A DNA stretch of 64,000 nucleotides from positions 1-64,000 of IMG/VR virus record IMGVR_UViG_3300022843_000001. One strand, given 5' to 3'. The stretch comes from a virus. Both the position numbers and the translations under genes were made by a program. Below are positions 35,840-43,128 of this stretch, piece by piece. A model generated the notes under the pieces. It had not been told where the DNA came from and ran no database searches. It saw nothing but the letters and a program-made list of their open reading frames with translations. Each line of letters starts with the position of its first letter. The first letter of the stretch is position 1.

Positions 35840-36051
35840 TAGACAGGTAATGTGTTACCGCCCTTGATGTAATTTAAACGCACCGCCTCACCTTCAAGTT
35901 TATCTTTAACAATATCAGATAAGAACTTGTTAGCATCCTCGGGATACAGTTCATGCTTTTCACATAACATTAGGATAGCATCCATATATCCCATTTTGTT
36001 TTTTGTGACCTCGTGTTCGACCATAGAAGAAAATTTCTTCTTGGTGATCAT
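35839..36051 (-). CDS. gp33: Late transcription co-activator gp33
   Basis: 70 residues from ATG at 36051, which has GAGG 6 nt upstream; a further ATG at 36075 lacks a good site. MITKKKFSSMVEHEVTKNKMGYMDAILMLCEKHELYPEDANKFLSDIVKDKLE is the compact helical gp33 pattern of marine T4-like phages. gp33 bridges RNA polymerase to the gp45 clamp at late promoters, agreeing with the TATAAATA boxes in this window. Confidence 0.8.
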   Translation of the reverse strand: MITKKKFSSMVEHEVTKNKMGYMDAILMLCEKHELYPEDANKFLSDIVKDKLEGEAVRLNYIKGGNTLPV

Positions 36052-36071
36052 TTTTTCCTCTACGGCGGCTA

Positions 36072-36341
36072 TCATTCAGGTAACATCGTAGAAAATTCAG
36101 TTACATTGTCAACCCTAAAGGATCTCCAATCTTCCGCTACAACGTCATAGACTGCAAGAACTTTATCGGTGCGCGCCGCCTTTTCCTTTTGTGGAGCTAT
36201 ATTGGGAGTTGGCGCAGGTGGAATTGAATCCGAGTTTAAGGTACATTCCATAACCCGAAGATCCCCATTAACTTTGGTGAATGTTACTTTGCAGTTTGAA
36301 CTTCTCAGTTCAGACACCATTTCTTCTCTTGTCATTATCAT
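36072..36341 (-). CDS. DUF2693-like small phage protein
   Basis: 89 residues. KVTFTKVNGDLRVMECTLNSDSIPPAP and the C-terminal LAVYDVVAEDWRSFRVDNV resemble the DUF2693/WYL-like small beta proteins found beside replication genes of T4-like phages. First gene of the gp33-gp59 operon, just after a consensus promoter; its stop overlaps the longer gp33 frame. Role unknown. Confidence 0.75.
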   Translation of the reverse strand: MIMTREEMVSELRSSNCKVTFTKVNGDLRVMECTLNSDSIPPAPTPNIAPQKEKAARTDKVLAVYDVVAEDWRSFRVDNVTEFSTMLPE

Positions 36342-36370
36342 TATATTGCCTATTTGTTTGTAGTGTAACT

Positions 36371-36399
36371 ATTATAACACAGATAGCATCAATTGTCAA
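36371..36399 (-). promoter_or_regulatory. Consensus promoter of the DUF2693-gp33-gp59 operon
   Basis: TTGACA-17-TATAAT, transcription starting about 25 nt before the ATG at 36341. Confidence 0.75.
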
Positions 36400-36402
36400 T
36401 CT

Positions 36403-36540
36403 TTATTTGAAATGTCTATTCAGATACGGCACTTTGCCATCTATTGTTATTATTTTTGTCACTTCGTTTGTGTGATTGTTGGGATGTTCTCTCAATGCAG
36501 GTATTCGGTCTTTGGATAATCGAATCTTTACATTACCCAT
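36403..36540 (-). CDS. Small basic hypothetical protein (45 aa)
   Basis: MGNVKIRLSKDRIPALRE... with GGAG 9 nt upstream. It starts 8 nt inside the end of the upstream gene, so the two are coupled. The open frame extends further upstream but that part overlaps the other gene and has no ribosome site. Unknown. Confidence 0.6.
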   Translation of the reverse strand: MGNVKIRLSKDRIPALREHPNNHTNEVTKIITIDGKVPYLNRHFK

Positions 36541-36763
36541 TATGTTTAACTCCTGTATTGAATTCTTGAGGGCCTTCGGTGGTGAATTCCATACCAGCAA
36601 TATTGCCGACATAAGTTTTACCATTCCACCGCATATGAATTTTGTTATGTGCAATGAATGCATTTAATGATTCACCCACCTTTACATTATCCACCTCTGC
36701 CTCAACCGCTTTATCATTGCGAGTGTTTATGATTATTGCTGTCTTTGCAAAATATGTGCTCAT
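36533..36763 (-). CDS. Hypothetical protein (76 aa)
   Basis: Start chosen at ATG 36763 because it overlaps the upstream stop as ATGA. MSTYFAKTAIIINTRNDKAVEAEVDNVKVGES... then HMRWNGKTYVGNIAGMEFTTEGP: beta-rich, small, no known motif. Part of a four-gene overlapping block. Confidence 0.6.
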   Translation of the reverse strand: MSTYFAKTAIIINTRNDKAVEAEVDNVKVGESLNAFIAHNKIHMRWNGKTYVGNIAGMEFTTEGPQEFNTGVKHNG

Positions 36764-36954
36764 AGAGAATTCATCGCTGTGTAACATAATGCAGTTGCAA
36801 ATGCACCTAACCAATGATAAATGTTAAGTTTATACCCACGGTCGTGAATAATCGATCTGATCAAAGTGGCGATAATTACAGGCACCAGTGAAAAGAAAAC
36901 CAACAGAACAACAATGTTGATAATATACGGAAGCAAAATTTCTAATAAACTCAT
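36760..36954 (-). CDS. Small membrane protein (64 aa)
   Basis: One long hydrophobic segment (LLPYIINIVVLLVFFSLVPVIIATL pattern) followed by a basic stretch and a weaker second hydrophobic part. Overlaps neighbours on both sides by 4 bp. Unknown. Confidence 0.6.
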   Translation of the reverse strand: MSLLEILLPYIINIVVLLVFFSLVPVIIATLIRSIIHDRGYKLNIYHWLGAFATALCYTAMNSL

Positions 36955-37187
36955 AATTTAATCTCTTTAGTGGATATATCTTTTATTCGTCGAATTCTAA
37001 GATTGATATAATGATTATATTCAAGACCGATCATGTCTCCAATCTCAAGATGCGTCATAAATTTTCTAACACCTTCAGATGTTGTCATAACAAAATCGTC
37101 GGGATACATATCAAAGAACTCTTGGAGAGTTAGTATTTCATAATCTCCTTGATAATCAATGTCATATTTACGGACCTTGAATAACAT
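36951..37187 (-). CDS. Hypothetical protein (78 aa)
   Basis: MLFKVRKYDIDYQGDYEILTLQEFFDMYPDDF...; mixed alpha/beta, Tyr/Asp-rich. Starts 1 nt after the upstream stop. No family recognised. Confidence 0.6.
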   Translation of the reverse strand: MLFKVRKYDIDYQGDYEILTLQEFFDMYPDDFVMTTSEGVRKFMTHLEIGDMIGLEYNHYINLRIRRIKDISTKEIKL

Positions 37188-37188
37188 A

Positions 37189-37500
37189 TTATACGACTAC
37201 GATAGCGTTTTTCTTTTCGCGATATTCAACACCGCGAGCACGAATACATTTAAAACCATCGGCACCGCCAAATTCGATTTCTTCATTCGGATCAAGATCT
37301 AGATCATTCATCATCTCGTTTGTTACAAGAGAGTAACGACCCTTAAGCAAGGTATGAACCTTTGCAAATTTATATTCAACAGTGATTTCTTTAGAGTGTG
37401 ATATCAATGAACCTAGTCCACCTGACTTCAGGTTGTCCATACAGAATTCAGAGTAACGGCCGCCGTTTGAGTCAGTAGTTTGGAAAGCAGGATTGTACAT
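37189..37500 (-). CDS. Hypothetical protein (103 aa)
   Basis: Start taken at ATG 37500, which follows the conserved early leader with GAAGAGAC; a frame from 37530 would add MYKLIEETKN, which is the leader itself. Contains FCMDNLKSGGLGSLISHSKEITVEYKF and a C-terminal EIEFGGADGFKCIRARGV. First gene after its own promoter. Unknown. Confidence 0.65.
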   Translation of the reverse strand: MYNPAFQTTDSNGGRYSEFCMDNLKSGGLGSLISHSKEITVEYKFAKVHTLLKGRYSLVTNEMMNDLDLDPNEEIEFGGADGFKCIRARGVEYREKKNAIVVV

Positions 37501-37532
37501 ATTTTTAGTCTCTTCAATTAATTTATACATAT

Positions 37533-37561
37533 ATTATACCATGGTTGGGGTATAATGTCAA
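37533..37561 (-). promoter_or_regulatory. Consensus early-type promoter
   Basis: TTGACA-17-TATAAT followed by the common leader ATAAATTAATTGAAGAGAC. Upstream lies an AT-rich TTATATCG-containing half-palindrome. Confidence 0.75.
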
Positions 37562-37613
37562 CAACTAATTTCAGTTTAGTTATAATTAGTTGTTATATCG
37601 TTAGAATTAGTTG

Positions 37614-37928
37614 TTATACGATTGCATAATCAGCAGGAGAATTGTCTACTAATTGTCTCGCGGCTTCTTTCATGATACAAACCAAACCAGACAATGTCGG
37701 GCCGTCACCAGCTAATCTTAACAAGGCTACAGTAGAAGAAGAAGGATAGGCTATCGCATCCCAATGTTTGACCGATGTTATATCATTAAAATATTGGTCA
37801 TCACTTTTAAGCAACAATTCGATGGAAAATCGTTGCAGCACACGATTTCGAGTTTCCTCTGTGACAAATTGAGCATAATATTCGCGGTGATTGCATTTTC
37901 TGTTTAGATAATCATTTCTTGATAACAT
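37614..37928 (-). CDS. Hypothetical protein (104 aa)
   Basis: MLSRNDYLNRKCNHREYYAQFVTEETRNRVLQRFSIELLLKSDD...; helical, no known motif. Single-gene unit with its own consensus promoter and conserved leader, ends before the next promoter module. Confidence 0.65.
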   Translation of the reverse strand: MLSRNDYLNRKCNHREYYAQFVTEETRNRVLQRFSIELLLKSDDQYFNDITSVKHWDAIAYPSSSTVALLRLAGDGPTLSGLVCIMKEAARQLVDNSPADYAIV

Positions 37929-37959
37929 AATTTAGTCTCTTCAATTAATTTATAGATGT

Positions 37960-37988
37960 ATTATATCATAGACTTATTATAATGTCAA
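37960..37988 (-). promoter_or_regulatory. Consensus early-type promoter
   Basis: TTGACA-17-TATAAT with the conserved leader (AATTAATTGAAGAGACTAAATTATG); the TTATATCGATATAA palindrome lies 21 bp upstream of the -35. Confidence 0.75.
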
Positions 37989-38009
37989 CAACTTTGTTAT
38001 AATTAGTTG

Positions 38010-38023
38010 TTATATCGATATAA
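38010..38023. promoter_or_regulatory. Palindrome TTATATCGATATAA upstream of a -35
   Basis: Perfect 14-bp palindrome, one of at least five copies placed about 9-30 bp upstream of early promoters. Candidate binding site for a regulator or polymerase alpha subunits. Confidence 0.5.
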
Positions 38024-38075
38024 GAAGTTCGTCAAGTGCAGTTATATAACTTTTTGCCTCGTTTCTTCGTTCTGC

Positions 38076-38633
38076 TTATGACACACCTTCTTTAAAGTCT
38101 ATGGCCATTTGTTTGGCATCTTCCATAGTTTTTGCTACCCATTCACCTCGCCCTAGATCTGATATACGATGCAAACAACCGCCAATAGTGTTATGAAGAC
38201 TTAAGTTTGGAGTAGTGTTCGTATACTCCCACTTGATATCGTAACATTTTTCGCCTTGCTCTTCAACGATGCCATCGCATCTGACGTTAATGTGGTATTC
38301 ATCCTTCCAAAAATCAATAGCGGCTTGTTTGTCGTCCTCTGGATTATTTGCTATATAATGACAATCACCTTTTACGCAAGTAGACCCAACTTTAAAGCCG
38401 TTCAGTGCACGATGACTCCAACCAAACCATTCTTTTTGTAGAGGACTATACCCAACACCATGTGTCAATTGTTCTGTGATTTCAAGCTTTGCAAGAATCT
38501 CAACCTGATCTTCCATACCAACGTGAGTAATATAAGACTCGTCAAAATTGCTAAAGTAGCAATCCATGTCTTCATCGCAAATATTATAGGGTTTGATATA
38601 CGCTACTTGTGCTAACCATTCTTTTGTATTCAT
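38076..38633 (-). CDS. Hypothetical protein with GWSHRA motif (185 aa)
   Basis: Contains VGYSPLQKEWFGWSHRALNGFKVGSTC, a pattern I have seen in unassigned phage proteins, then a region rich in Asp/Glu and a C-terminal YDIKWEYTN...EWVAKTMEDAKQMAIDFKEG. Six cysteines, no clear metal motif. No function assigned. Confidence 0.65.
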   Translation of the reverse strand: MNTKEWLAQVAYIKPYNICDEDMDCYFSNFDESYITHVGMEDQVEILAKLEITEQLTHGVGYSPLQKEWFGWSHRALNGFKVGSTCVKGDCHYIANNPEDDKQAAIDFWKDEYHINVRCDGIVEEQGEKCYDIKWEYTNTTPNLSLHNTIGGCLHRISDLGRGEWVAKTMEDAKQMAIDFKEGVS

Positions 38634-38649
38634 AATTTAATCCTGTGTA

Positions 38650-38817
38650 TTATCCACCAAGAACCAGAGTGTTTTCTTCTGAGTTGTCGGCAATTAATAT
38701 ATGTTTTGGTTCAAAGTCTACATAACAACAAGCATCGGCGTCGAATGTTGACGCCTTTAAATCTCCATATAAAAGCAAGTCGGTTTCTAATTTGGCAATA
38801 ATTTCTGAAATCATCAT
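38650..38817 (-). CDS. Small acidic hypothetical protein (55 aa)
   Basis: MMISEIIAKLETDLLLYGDLK... with CC and a C-terminal NTLVLGG. Follows a consensus promoter and the conserved leader (GAAGAGACTAAATT then ATG). Unknown, but the leader supports expression. Confidence 0.6.
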   Translation of the reverse strand: MMISEIIAKLETDLLLYGDLKASTFDADACCYVDFEPKHILIADNSEENTLVLGG

Positions 38818-38848
38818 AATTTAGTCTCTTCAATTAATTTATAGATGT

Positions 38849-38877
38849 ATTATACCACAACTATGATGTAATGTCAA
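38849..38877 (-). promoter_or_regulatory. Consensus early-type promoter
   Basis: TTGACA-17-TATAAT with the common leader in front of the 55-aa gene. Confidence 0.75.
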
Positions 38878-38919
38878 CAACATATTTAGAACTTGTAGTT
38901 ATATTGTTATAATTTTTAA

Positions 38920-39183
38920 TTATATCGCAAAATGCGCGCCGACACCCTCAGACCACACAAGCAATTTGTTTAACGCTTCTTTTGGTGTACCGCACGAATC
39001 AGCCGTACCTAGATGAGATATAACTAACGCCTCGTCAACCACATATTTCCATTCTTCAAGCTCTGCAACCTTTGCCCGTAGAATGTAAATTTCAGGATCT
39101 GTCCAATCAACGTTGCAACAACACTCACTGCTACTATATGCAAAGCATTTACATCCTTTTCCTGCGTAATAATCTTCATTCAT
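38920..39183 (-). CDS. Cysteine-rich hypothetical protein (87 aa)
   Basis: N-terminal GKGCKCFAYSSSECCCNVDW (six Cys) may bind metal; residues 30-60 are helical (ILRAKVAELEEWKYVVDEAL). No family recognised. Confidence 0.6.
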   Translation of the reverse strand: MNEDYYAGKGCKCFAYSSSECCCNVDWTDPEIYILRAKVAELEEWKYVVDEALVISHLGTADSCGTPKEALNKLLVWSEGVGAHFAI

Positions 39184-39249
39184 AATAAAATACCAAACTT
39201 GATTTAATAAAAACTTTTAAAAATTGGGTCTGCACCTCGACTAGGTAAC

Positions 39250-39351
39250 TCAGAATCCACGGTTCTTTTTGTCTCGCCACAAAACGTTGTTGGATGTCGC
39301 ACCAGAGTGAATTTTCATCACATAGGATATTTCTATTAGTTCATCATCCAT
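39250..39351 (-). CDS. Possible 33-aa protein
   Basis: MDDELIEISYVMKIHSGATS... begins inside the last codons of the SWIM-domain gene and runs to TGA. Coupled translation is plausible but there is no independent support. Confidence 0.35.
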   Translation of the reverse strand: MDDELIEISYVMKIHSGATSNNVLWRDKKNRGF

Positions 39352-39691
39352 TATTTTTCTCTATATGTTTGCATTTGCGCCGAAATTTAAATCCAGGGCA
39401 AGTGCATGATAATTTTCCTTCAACATCAGACACAACATAATTAGTGCCTTTGCTGCCTTGGACAACCCAAGTGATACCTTCTGGTACAGCAGGGGCAGAA
39501 GCATCATTTCGACTACACAAAGTTCTGAACTTACGGCGGGACTTGCTGAATCTCTTCATCGGATTGATGAACTCTTTATATTCACCATTTGGCGGCTGGT
39601 ACCCTACAAGAGCACCGCTATCATTGACATGATACATACCGCCTGGGTATTCCCAATCAGTGATTTCTTCTAATACCGTAATTGATGCCAT
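39344..39691 (-). CDS. SWIM zinc-finger protein
   Basis: 115 residues. The C-terminus YVVSDVEGKLSCTCPGFKFRRKCKH is a SWIM domain (CxC-x7-CxH), a zinc fold that binds DNA or protein. The N-terminal part carries DWEYPGGMYHVNDSG. Found sporadically in phages as a stand-alone SWIM protein. Own promoter upstream (-10 TACAAT). Confidence 0.85.
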   Translation of the reverse strand: MASITVLEEITDWEYPGGMYHVNDSGALVGYQPPNGEYKEFINPMKRFSKSRRKFRTLCSRNDASAPAVPEGITWVVQGSKGTNYVVSDVEGKLSCTCPGFKFRRKCKHIEKNNG

Positions 39692-39723
39692 AATATAGTC
39701 AACCTTAATTTCTTATATAACTA

Positions 39724-39752
39724 TTGTATCATAATCTTTGTGTAATGTCAAC
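39724..39752 (-). promoter_or_regulatory. Near-consensus promoter of the SWIM gene
   Basis: TTGACA-17-TACAAT. Confidence 0.65.
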
Positions 39753-40017
39753 CAATAACTTCAAATAAATGAAGTACTAGGCCGCTATCGATATATGCTG
39801 TGGTCATGTATTTGTGTTCAACACCCATAATGTAGGGTATTTCCTCTCCTGTAAATATCACATCAAAATGTCTTATCTCTGTATATGCACTGGTATCGAT
39901 CTTGGCCCATAACACAAAACGATCATTTTCTATAGAAGCTGTCAATATCTCAGCACCGATGGGCAATTTTAATTCAGTTTTGCGATTTGTTAACTCATAT
40001 TTAAAAATTTTAATCAT
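39748..40017 (-). CDS. Small phage protein, DUF7352-like
   Basis: 89 residues: IFKYELTNRKTELKLPIGAEILTASIENDRFVLWAKID...EIRHFDVIFTGEEI...GLVLHLFE. This order of short beta motifs fits a common small phage protein family I recall as DUF7352. Function not known. Confidence 0.7.
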   Translation of the reverse strand: MIKIFKYELTNRKTELKLPIGAEILTASIENDRFVLWAKIDTSAYTEIRHFDVIFTGEEIPYIMGVEHKYMTTAYIDSGLVLHLFEVIG

Positions 40018-40031
40018 CTAATTTGTCTCTT

Positions 40032-40220
40032 TTAATTGAAAACGTCTAATATAATATCTGTTATTACGATAGAACAAATGTCCTCGTAATCTTCTCCACA
40101 CAAGTCTTCTGCTAAATCCAACATATCCTCGATGGATGCATCCCCACTTGCTCTGGTTCCGTATTGTCGACCCGTTCCGTCTAATTTACGGGTTCTGAAT
40201 GTTATTTCATACGTTCCCAT
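40032..40220 (-). CDS. Hypothetical protein (62 aa)
   Basis: MGTYEITFRTRKLDGTGRQYG...EDMLDLAEDLCGEDYEDICSIVITDII: beta hairpin then acidic helix. Lies 4 nt downstream of rtcB in the same direction. Unknown. Confidence 0.6.
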   Translation of the reverse strand: MGTYEITFRTRKLDGTGRQYGTRASGDASIEDMLDLAEDLCGEDYEDICSIVITDIILDVFN

Positions 40221-40224
40221 AGTA

Positions 40225-41412
40225 TTAACCCTTTACACAAAGCACTTGTTTAATTTCATGTACAATCTCTACCAAATCGGCCTGAGCTGCCATTACATCA
40301 TCGATAGGTTTATACGCACTTGGAGTCTCGTCTATAATACCTTCGTCTATTCTACACTCCACACCACGAACTGCTTCTTCGTGTTGCTGCATAGTTACTA
40401 ATTTCTTCGCTTGGGTTCTGGACATAACCCGACCGGCGCCATGACTACAACTGTGGAAAGATTCCTTGTTTCCCAAGCCTTTAACTATGAATGATCTCTG
40501 TCCCATGCTACTTGGAATGATACCATATTGCCCTTTCTTAGCAGAAACCGCACCCTTTCGAGTAACCCACACATTTTCGTTGTAATGGTTTTCTTTCTGT
40601 ACATAGTTATGATGACAGTCAACAGTCAACTCATCTACCGTAAAAGGTTGTGTATGTTTTTCAAGCACTTCTAAAACATTTTTCATCATCAAAGCACGAT
40701 TCATCTTCGCGAATTCTTGTGCCCAGTCAACGGCTTCGATATATTGATCGAAGTAGGTCGAGTTTTCTGGTAAATATGCCAAGTCCTCGTCTGGCAAAGA
40801 AATAAAATACTTCTCCATTTCCAACTTTGCTTTCTCAATAAAGTATCTGCCAATAGCATTACCCACACCACGACTACCTGAATGTAGCATTACCCACACC
40901 GAATTGTCTGCTTTCTCGATACACACTTCGATGAAATGATTTCCACCACCCAAGGTGCCTAGATGAGCAATATTGTTTGTCTTCTCGACAGGGGCAAATT
41001 CACGCAAATTATCAAAGCCTGAACTTAAATGTTTATTCCAAGTATCGATAACTTCCTTGGGTAATTTCTGGACGTTATGTTTCCCTTGTCCTACAGGAAT
41101 CACCGCTTCAATGTCTAATCTCATCGATTTTAGGTTAAAAGGCAAGTCAGACGCAGTTAAAGACGTTTTAACGGCTTGCATGCCGCAGCCAAGGTCAACG
41201 CCAACTGCAGACGGGATAATCGCTTTTTTGGTGGCCAGAACTGTTCCTATAGCGCAACCTTTACCTAAGTGGGCATCAGGCATAGACGCAATCCATTTGT
41301 GTATGAATGGCATATCAGCAAGGTTCATTAATTGTTCTTTTGTGTTTTCCGCAAAATCAACACCATCACACCAAGCCTTTACTACATGGCCGCGGCCAGT
41401 TAAAACTTTCAT
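40225..41412 (-). CDS. rtcB: RtcB family RNA ligase
   Basis: 395 residues. All RtcB landmarks are present: GVD73LGC76GM (Mn ligands Asp and Cys), LGGGNH159F, LH177SGSRGVGN, and SCSH324GAGR, whose His is the guanylation site. RtcB joins 2',3'-cyclic-phosphate and 5'-OH RNA ends with GTP and is used for tRNA splicing and repair. It is translated with the upstream gene (ATGA overlap) from a consensus promoter and lies directly downstream of a large tRNA array, which suggests repair of cleaved tRNAs or maturation of odd tRNA genes (inference). Confidence 0.94.
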   Translation of the reverse strand: MKVLTGRGHVVKAWCDGVDFAENTKEQLMNLADMPFIHKWIASMPDAHLGKGCAIGTVLATKKAIIPSAVGVDLGCGMQAVKTSLTASDLPFNLKSMRLDIEAVIPVGQGKHNVQKLPKEVIDTWNKHLSSGFDNLREFAPVEKTNNIAHLGTLGGGNHFIEVCIEKADNSVWVMLHSGSRGVGNAIGRYFIEKAKLEMEKYFISLPDEDLAYLPENSTYFDQYIEAVDWAQEFAKMNRALMMKNVLEVLEKHTQPFTVDELTVDCHHNYVQKENHYNENVWVTRKGAVSAKKGQYGIIPSSMGQRSFIVKGLGNKESFHSCSHGAGRVMSRTQAKKLVTMQQHEEAVRGVECRIDEGIIDETPSAYKPIDDVMAAQADLVEIVHEIKQVLCVKG

Positions 41413-41930
41413 TATTGTAACTCCTTTCCTATATTATTTTTGTTGAGACCTGCCGTATACCAAACAGGCACTGTATTAAATTTCCATGCAGCGAAGTAAC
41501 TTTTTTCTTCGACATAATACTTACGGTATGCATCGACAGCAGAAGTACCTTTGCAGTAATCTGGCATACACTGTGGCGGTTCGCGCCAACCTGCATCTGG
41601 AATACCTTTCGGTAATTTTCCAAGCAAGGTACCTAATTTTCTCCAAGACAAATGTACCTTGCCGTAACGTGCCGTGTATTGCTCCGAAAGGGATTGAAAC
41701 AAGTTATACATGTACATATATTGTTGCTTGTTTTCTCGCACCCATATAGTTGATGGGTGGTTTTTATGAGCGATTTTATATAGATCAGTTGATAATTCTG
41801 TACCTTCGTCGAGTATACGATGGGCAGTTGATAACATCTGTGCATATTCAAGAATCATTTTAACACAATGTTTGTCACAATGCATTGCTGCAGCAATCTC
41901 GTAATCATTGCTAAGATAAAATATATTCAT
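41412..41930 (-). CDS. Conserved phage protein coupled to rtcB (172 aa)
   Basis: MNIFYLSNDYEIAAAMHCDKHCVKMILEYAQMLSTAHRILD, then KNHPSTIWVRENKQQYMYMYNLFQSLSEQYTARYGKVH and EPPQCMPDYCKG, followed by YRKYYVEEKSYFAAWKF. This set of motifs is widespread in phages; the N-terminal half is faintly like pyrimidine-dimer glycosylase-type families, but I would not assign that. Coupled to rtcB by ATGA, so a link to nucleic-acid repair is possible. Confidence 0.72.
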   Translation of the reverse strand: MNIFYLSNDYEIAAAMHCDKHCVKMILEYAQMLSTAHRILDEGTELSTDLYKIAHKNHPSTIWVRENKQQYMYMYNLFQSLSEQYTARYGKVHLSWRKLGTLLGKLPKGIPDAGWREPPQCMPDYCKGTSAVDAYRKYYVEEKSYFAAWKFNTVPVWYTAGLNKNNIGKELQ

Positions 41931-41962
41931 AATTTAATTTGTTTCTCAATTTCAATACGTGT

Positions 41963-41991
41963 ATTATATCATAAGGTGGGGGTTGTGTCAA
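41963..41991 (-). promoter_or_regulatory. Consensus promoter of the rtcB operon
   Basis: TTGACA-17-TATAAT, with the GTTATATCGATATAAC palindrome starting 10 bp upstream of the -35. Confidence 0.75.
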
Positions 41992-42001
41992 CAACTTAGT
42001 T

Positions 42002-42017
42002 GTTATATCGATATAAC
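42002..42017. promoter_or_regulatory. Palindrome GTTATATCGATATAAC
   Basis: Perfect 16-bp palindrome between the end of the tRNA array and the rtcB operon promoter. Confidence 0.5.
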
Positions 42018-42037
42018 TGATAGTTATATGGGGGAAT

Positions 42038-42112
42038 TGGTGGGCATGCTAGGGTTCGAACCTAGGATAGCAGATTCAAAATCTGCCGTGTTTCCTACTA
42101 CACTACACGCCT
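42038..42112 (-). tRNA. tRNA-Gln(UUG)
   Basis: Anticodon arm GCAGA-TTTTGAA-TCTGC, T-arm CTAGG-TTCGAAC-CCTAG, encoded CCA. Acceptor pairs at 2-7 with an A:C mismatch at 1:72. First (3'-most) gene of the array. Confidence 0.85.
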
Positions 42113-42131
42113 ATAATTAGAATATACAATT

Positions 42132-42204
42132 TGGCGCTCCCGATAGGACTCGAACCTATAAATTCCCAGCTTCGTAGGCCGAGTTGCATCCAGTTGCCGA
42201 GAGC
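42132..42204 (-). tRNA. tRNA-Arg(ACG)
   Basis: Acceptor GCTCTCG/CGGGAGC, loop CTACGAA, T-arm ATAGG-TTCGAGT-CCTAT, discriminator G and encoded CCA. The D-arm is short. Confidence 0.8.
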
Positions 42205-42209
42205 ATAAT

Positions 42210-42374
42210 TTAATAATTTTCGAATTTGCATTTATTGCAGTGGACGTGATGCCTATGGTCTTCTTTGTTTTTCTGGTCACAATTGGTTAGATTACCGGAC
42301 AAGCAATGAGGGCATATTTTACCTGCCTTCAATTTGTCTCGGAACTTTCTATGTTTACCGCTTCTATTAGACAT
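42210..42374 (-). CDS. 54-aa zinc-ribbon protein inside the tRNA array
   Basis: MSNRSGKHRKFRDKLKAGK then CPHC (C21, C24), NC, a His-rich stretch DHRHHVHC and CNKC (C46, C49). Two CxxC pairs 22 residues apart form a likely zinc ribbon; the N-terminus is basic. No family assigned. May bind nucleic acid. Confidence 0.65.
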   Translation of the reverse strand: MSNRSGKHRKFRDKLKAGKICPHCLSGNLTNCDQKNKEDHRHHVHCNKCKFENY

Positions 42375-42390
42375 TTCGTTTCCTATAAAT

Positions 42391-42480
42391 TGGCGGAAAG
42401 ATGAGGAGTCGAACCCCTAACGCTACTAACGTCACCACGGTATTCAACACCGTTTGCCGGCCTACCCAGCGGATCAATCC
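42391..42480 (-). tRNA. tRNA-Ser(UGA)
   Basis: Loop GTTGAAT in stem ACGGT/ACCGT, long variable arm as in class II tRNAs, T-loop TTCGACT, encoded CCA. Acceptor has two internal mismatches. Confidence 0.75.
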
Positions 42481-42490
42481 ATAATTTAAA

Positions 42491-42588
42491 ACTGTCTCAG
42501 GATCGTGCCTGATTAACTGGGTTAAGGACCCATTGCATTATTGCTGTGTCATAGTGCACTAATCACAGAAATTATTATGCTAAACAGT
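42491..42588 (-). ncRNA. tRNA-like or degenerate tRNA element
   Basis: Flanked by the same AATT spacers as the tRNA genes. Ends ACTGT/ACAGT pair; a TCAGG-CACGATC-CCTGA arm resembles a T-arm; a TGGGT/ACCCA hairpin lies where the anticodon arm would be but its loop is not a normal anticodon loop. Decayed tRNA or other structured RNA. Confidence 0.35.
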
Positions 42589-42630
42589 GTGTTATAACAA
42601 GATTTTCTACTATATTCAGTAGATGTAATT

Positions 42631-42717
42631 TGGAAGAAGGTAGAGGTAACGATCCCCGAACGCTATAAACGATCCCTTGGGGTTCAAACCCAATTTGTGC
42701 CCAGCACGGTACCTTCC
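42631..42717 (-). tRNA. tRNA-Ser-like (UGA), unusual T-loop
   Basis: Acceptor GGAAGGT/ACCTTCT, anticodon arm TTGGG-TTTGAAC-CCCAA, long variable arm, T-loop ATCGTTA instead of TTCGANN, encoded CCA. Second UGA reader if functional. Confidence 0.6.
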
Positions 42718-42722
42718 ATTTT

Positions 42723-42796
42723 TGGTAGTCAATGTTGGAATTGAACCAACGTCTCAGGCATGTAAAACCTGTGCTAATCCCCTCAGCTAATCGACT
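42723..42796 (-). tRNA. tRNA-Val(UAC)
   Basis: Acceptor AGTCGAT/ATTGACT, loop TTTACAT, T-loop TTCAATT, A73 and encoded CCA. Confidence 0.88.
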
Positions 42797-42801
42797 TTAA
42801 T

Positions 42802-42879
42802 TGGTGGGCCGAGAGGGTCACGATCCCTCTCTCTCCAAATTATGAGTTTGTTGCTTTCCCAGTTAAGCTGTACCAGCCG
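42802..42879 (-). tRNA. tRNA(CAU), Met or Ile2
   Basis: Loop CTCATAA; T-arm GAGGG-ATCGTGA-CCCTC with non-canonical loop; acceptor pairs 2-7 with C:C at 1:72; encoded CCA. 5' end overlaps the 3' end of the neighbouring Asp-like gene. Confidence 0.7.
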
Positions 42880-42951
42880 AGGGATTGAACCTCGTATTGG
42901 ATATCAAAGTGACGCCTTGACAATAATATCCTAGCAAACCATGCGCTGGCA
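42870..42951 (-). tRNA. tRNA-Asp-like (GUC) with C33
   Basis: Acceptor TGCCAGC/GCTGGTA, anticodon stem TCAAG/TTTGA with loop GCGTCAC (C at 33 instead of U), T-arm CGAGG-TTCAATC-CCTCG, no encoded CCA. Shares about 10 nt with the next tRNA. May be decayed; a better tRNA-Asp lies at 44.5 kb. Confidence 0.45.
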
Positions 42952-42955
42952 TTGA

Positions 42956-43026
42956 TGGTGGTGAGCCTAGGTATCGAACCTAACTGATCTGAGATATGAA
43001 CTCTGATTGGTCCCTGACCGCCCACC
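42956..43026 (-). tRNA. tRNA(CAU), Met or Ile2
   Basis: Acceptor GGTGGGC/GCTCACC fully paired, loop TTCATAT, T-loop TTCGATA, A73, encoded CCA; short D-arm. Confidence 0.75.
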
Positions 43027-43033
43027 ATAAAAG

Positions 43034-43123
43034 TGGAGGAAGACGCTGAAATTGAATCAGACACACATTTCTGGTGCGATTTGTTTAGCAAACAATCCTA
43101 GTCACCAGACTAGATCATCTTCC
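43034..43123 (-). tRNA. tRNA-Ser(GCU)
   Basis: Acceptor GGAAGAT/GTCTTCC, loop TTGCTAA, long variable arm, T-loop TTCAATT, encoded CCA. Confidence 0.82.
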
Positions 43124-43128
43124 GAAAA

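Noticed and set aside
42840-43091. ORF across three tRNA genes
   Set aside because: Composed of antisense or sense tRNA sequence; not coding.
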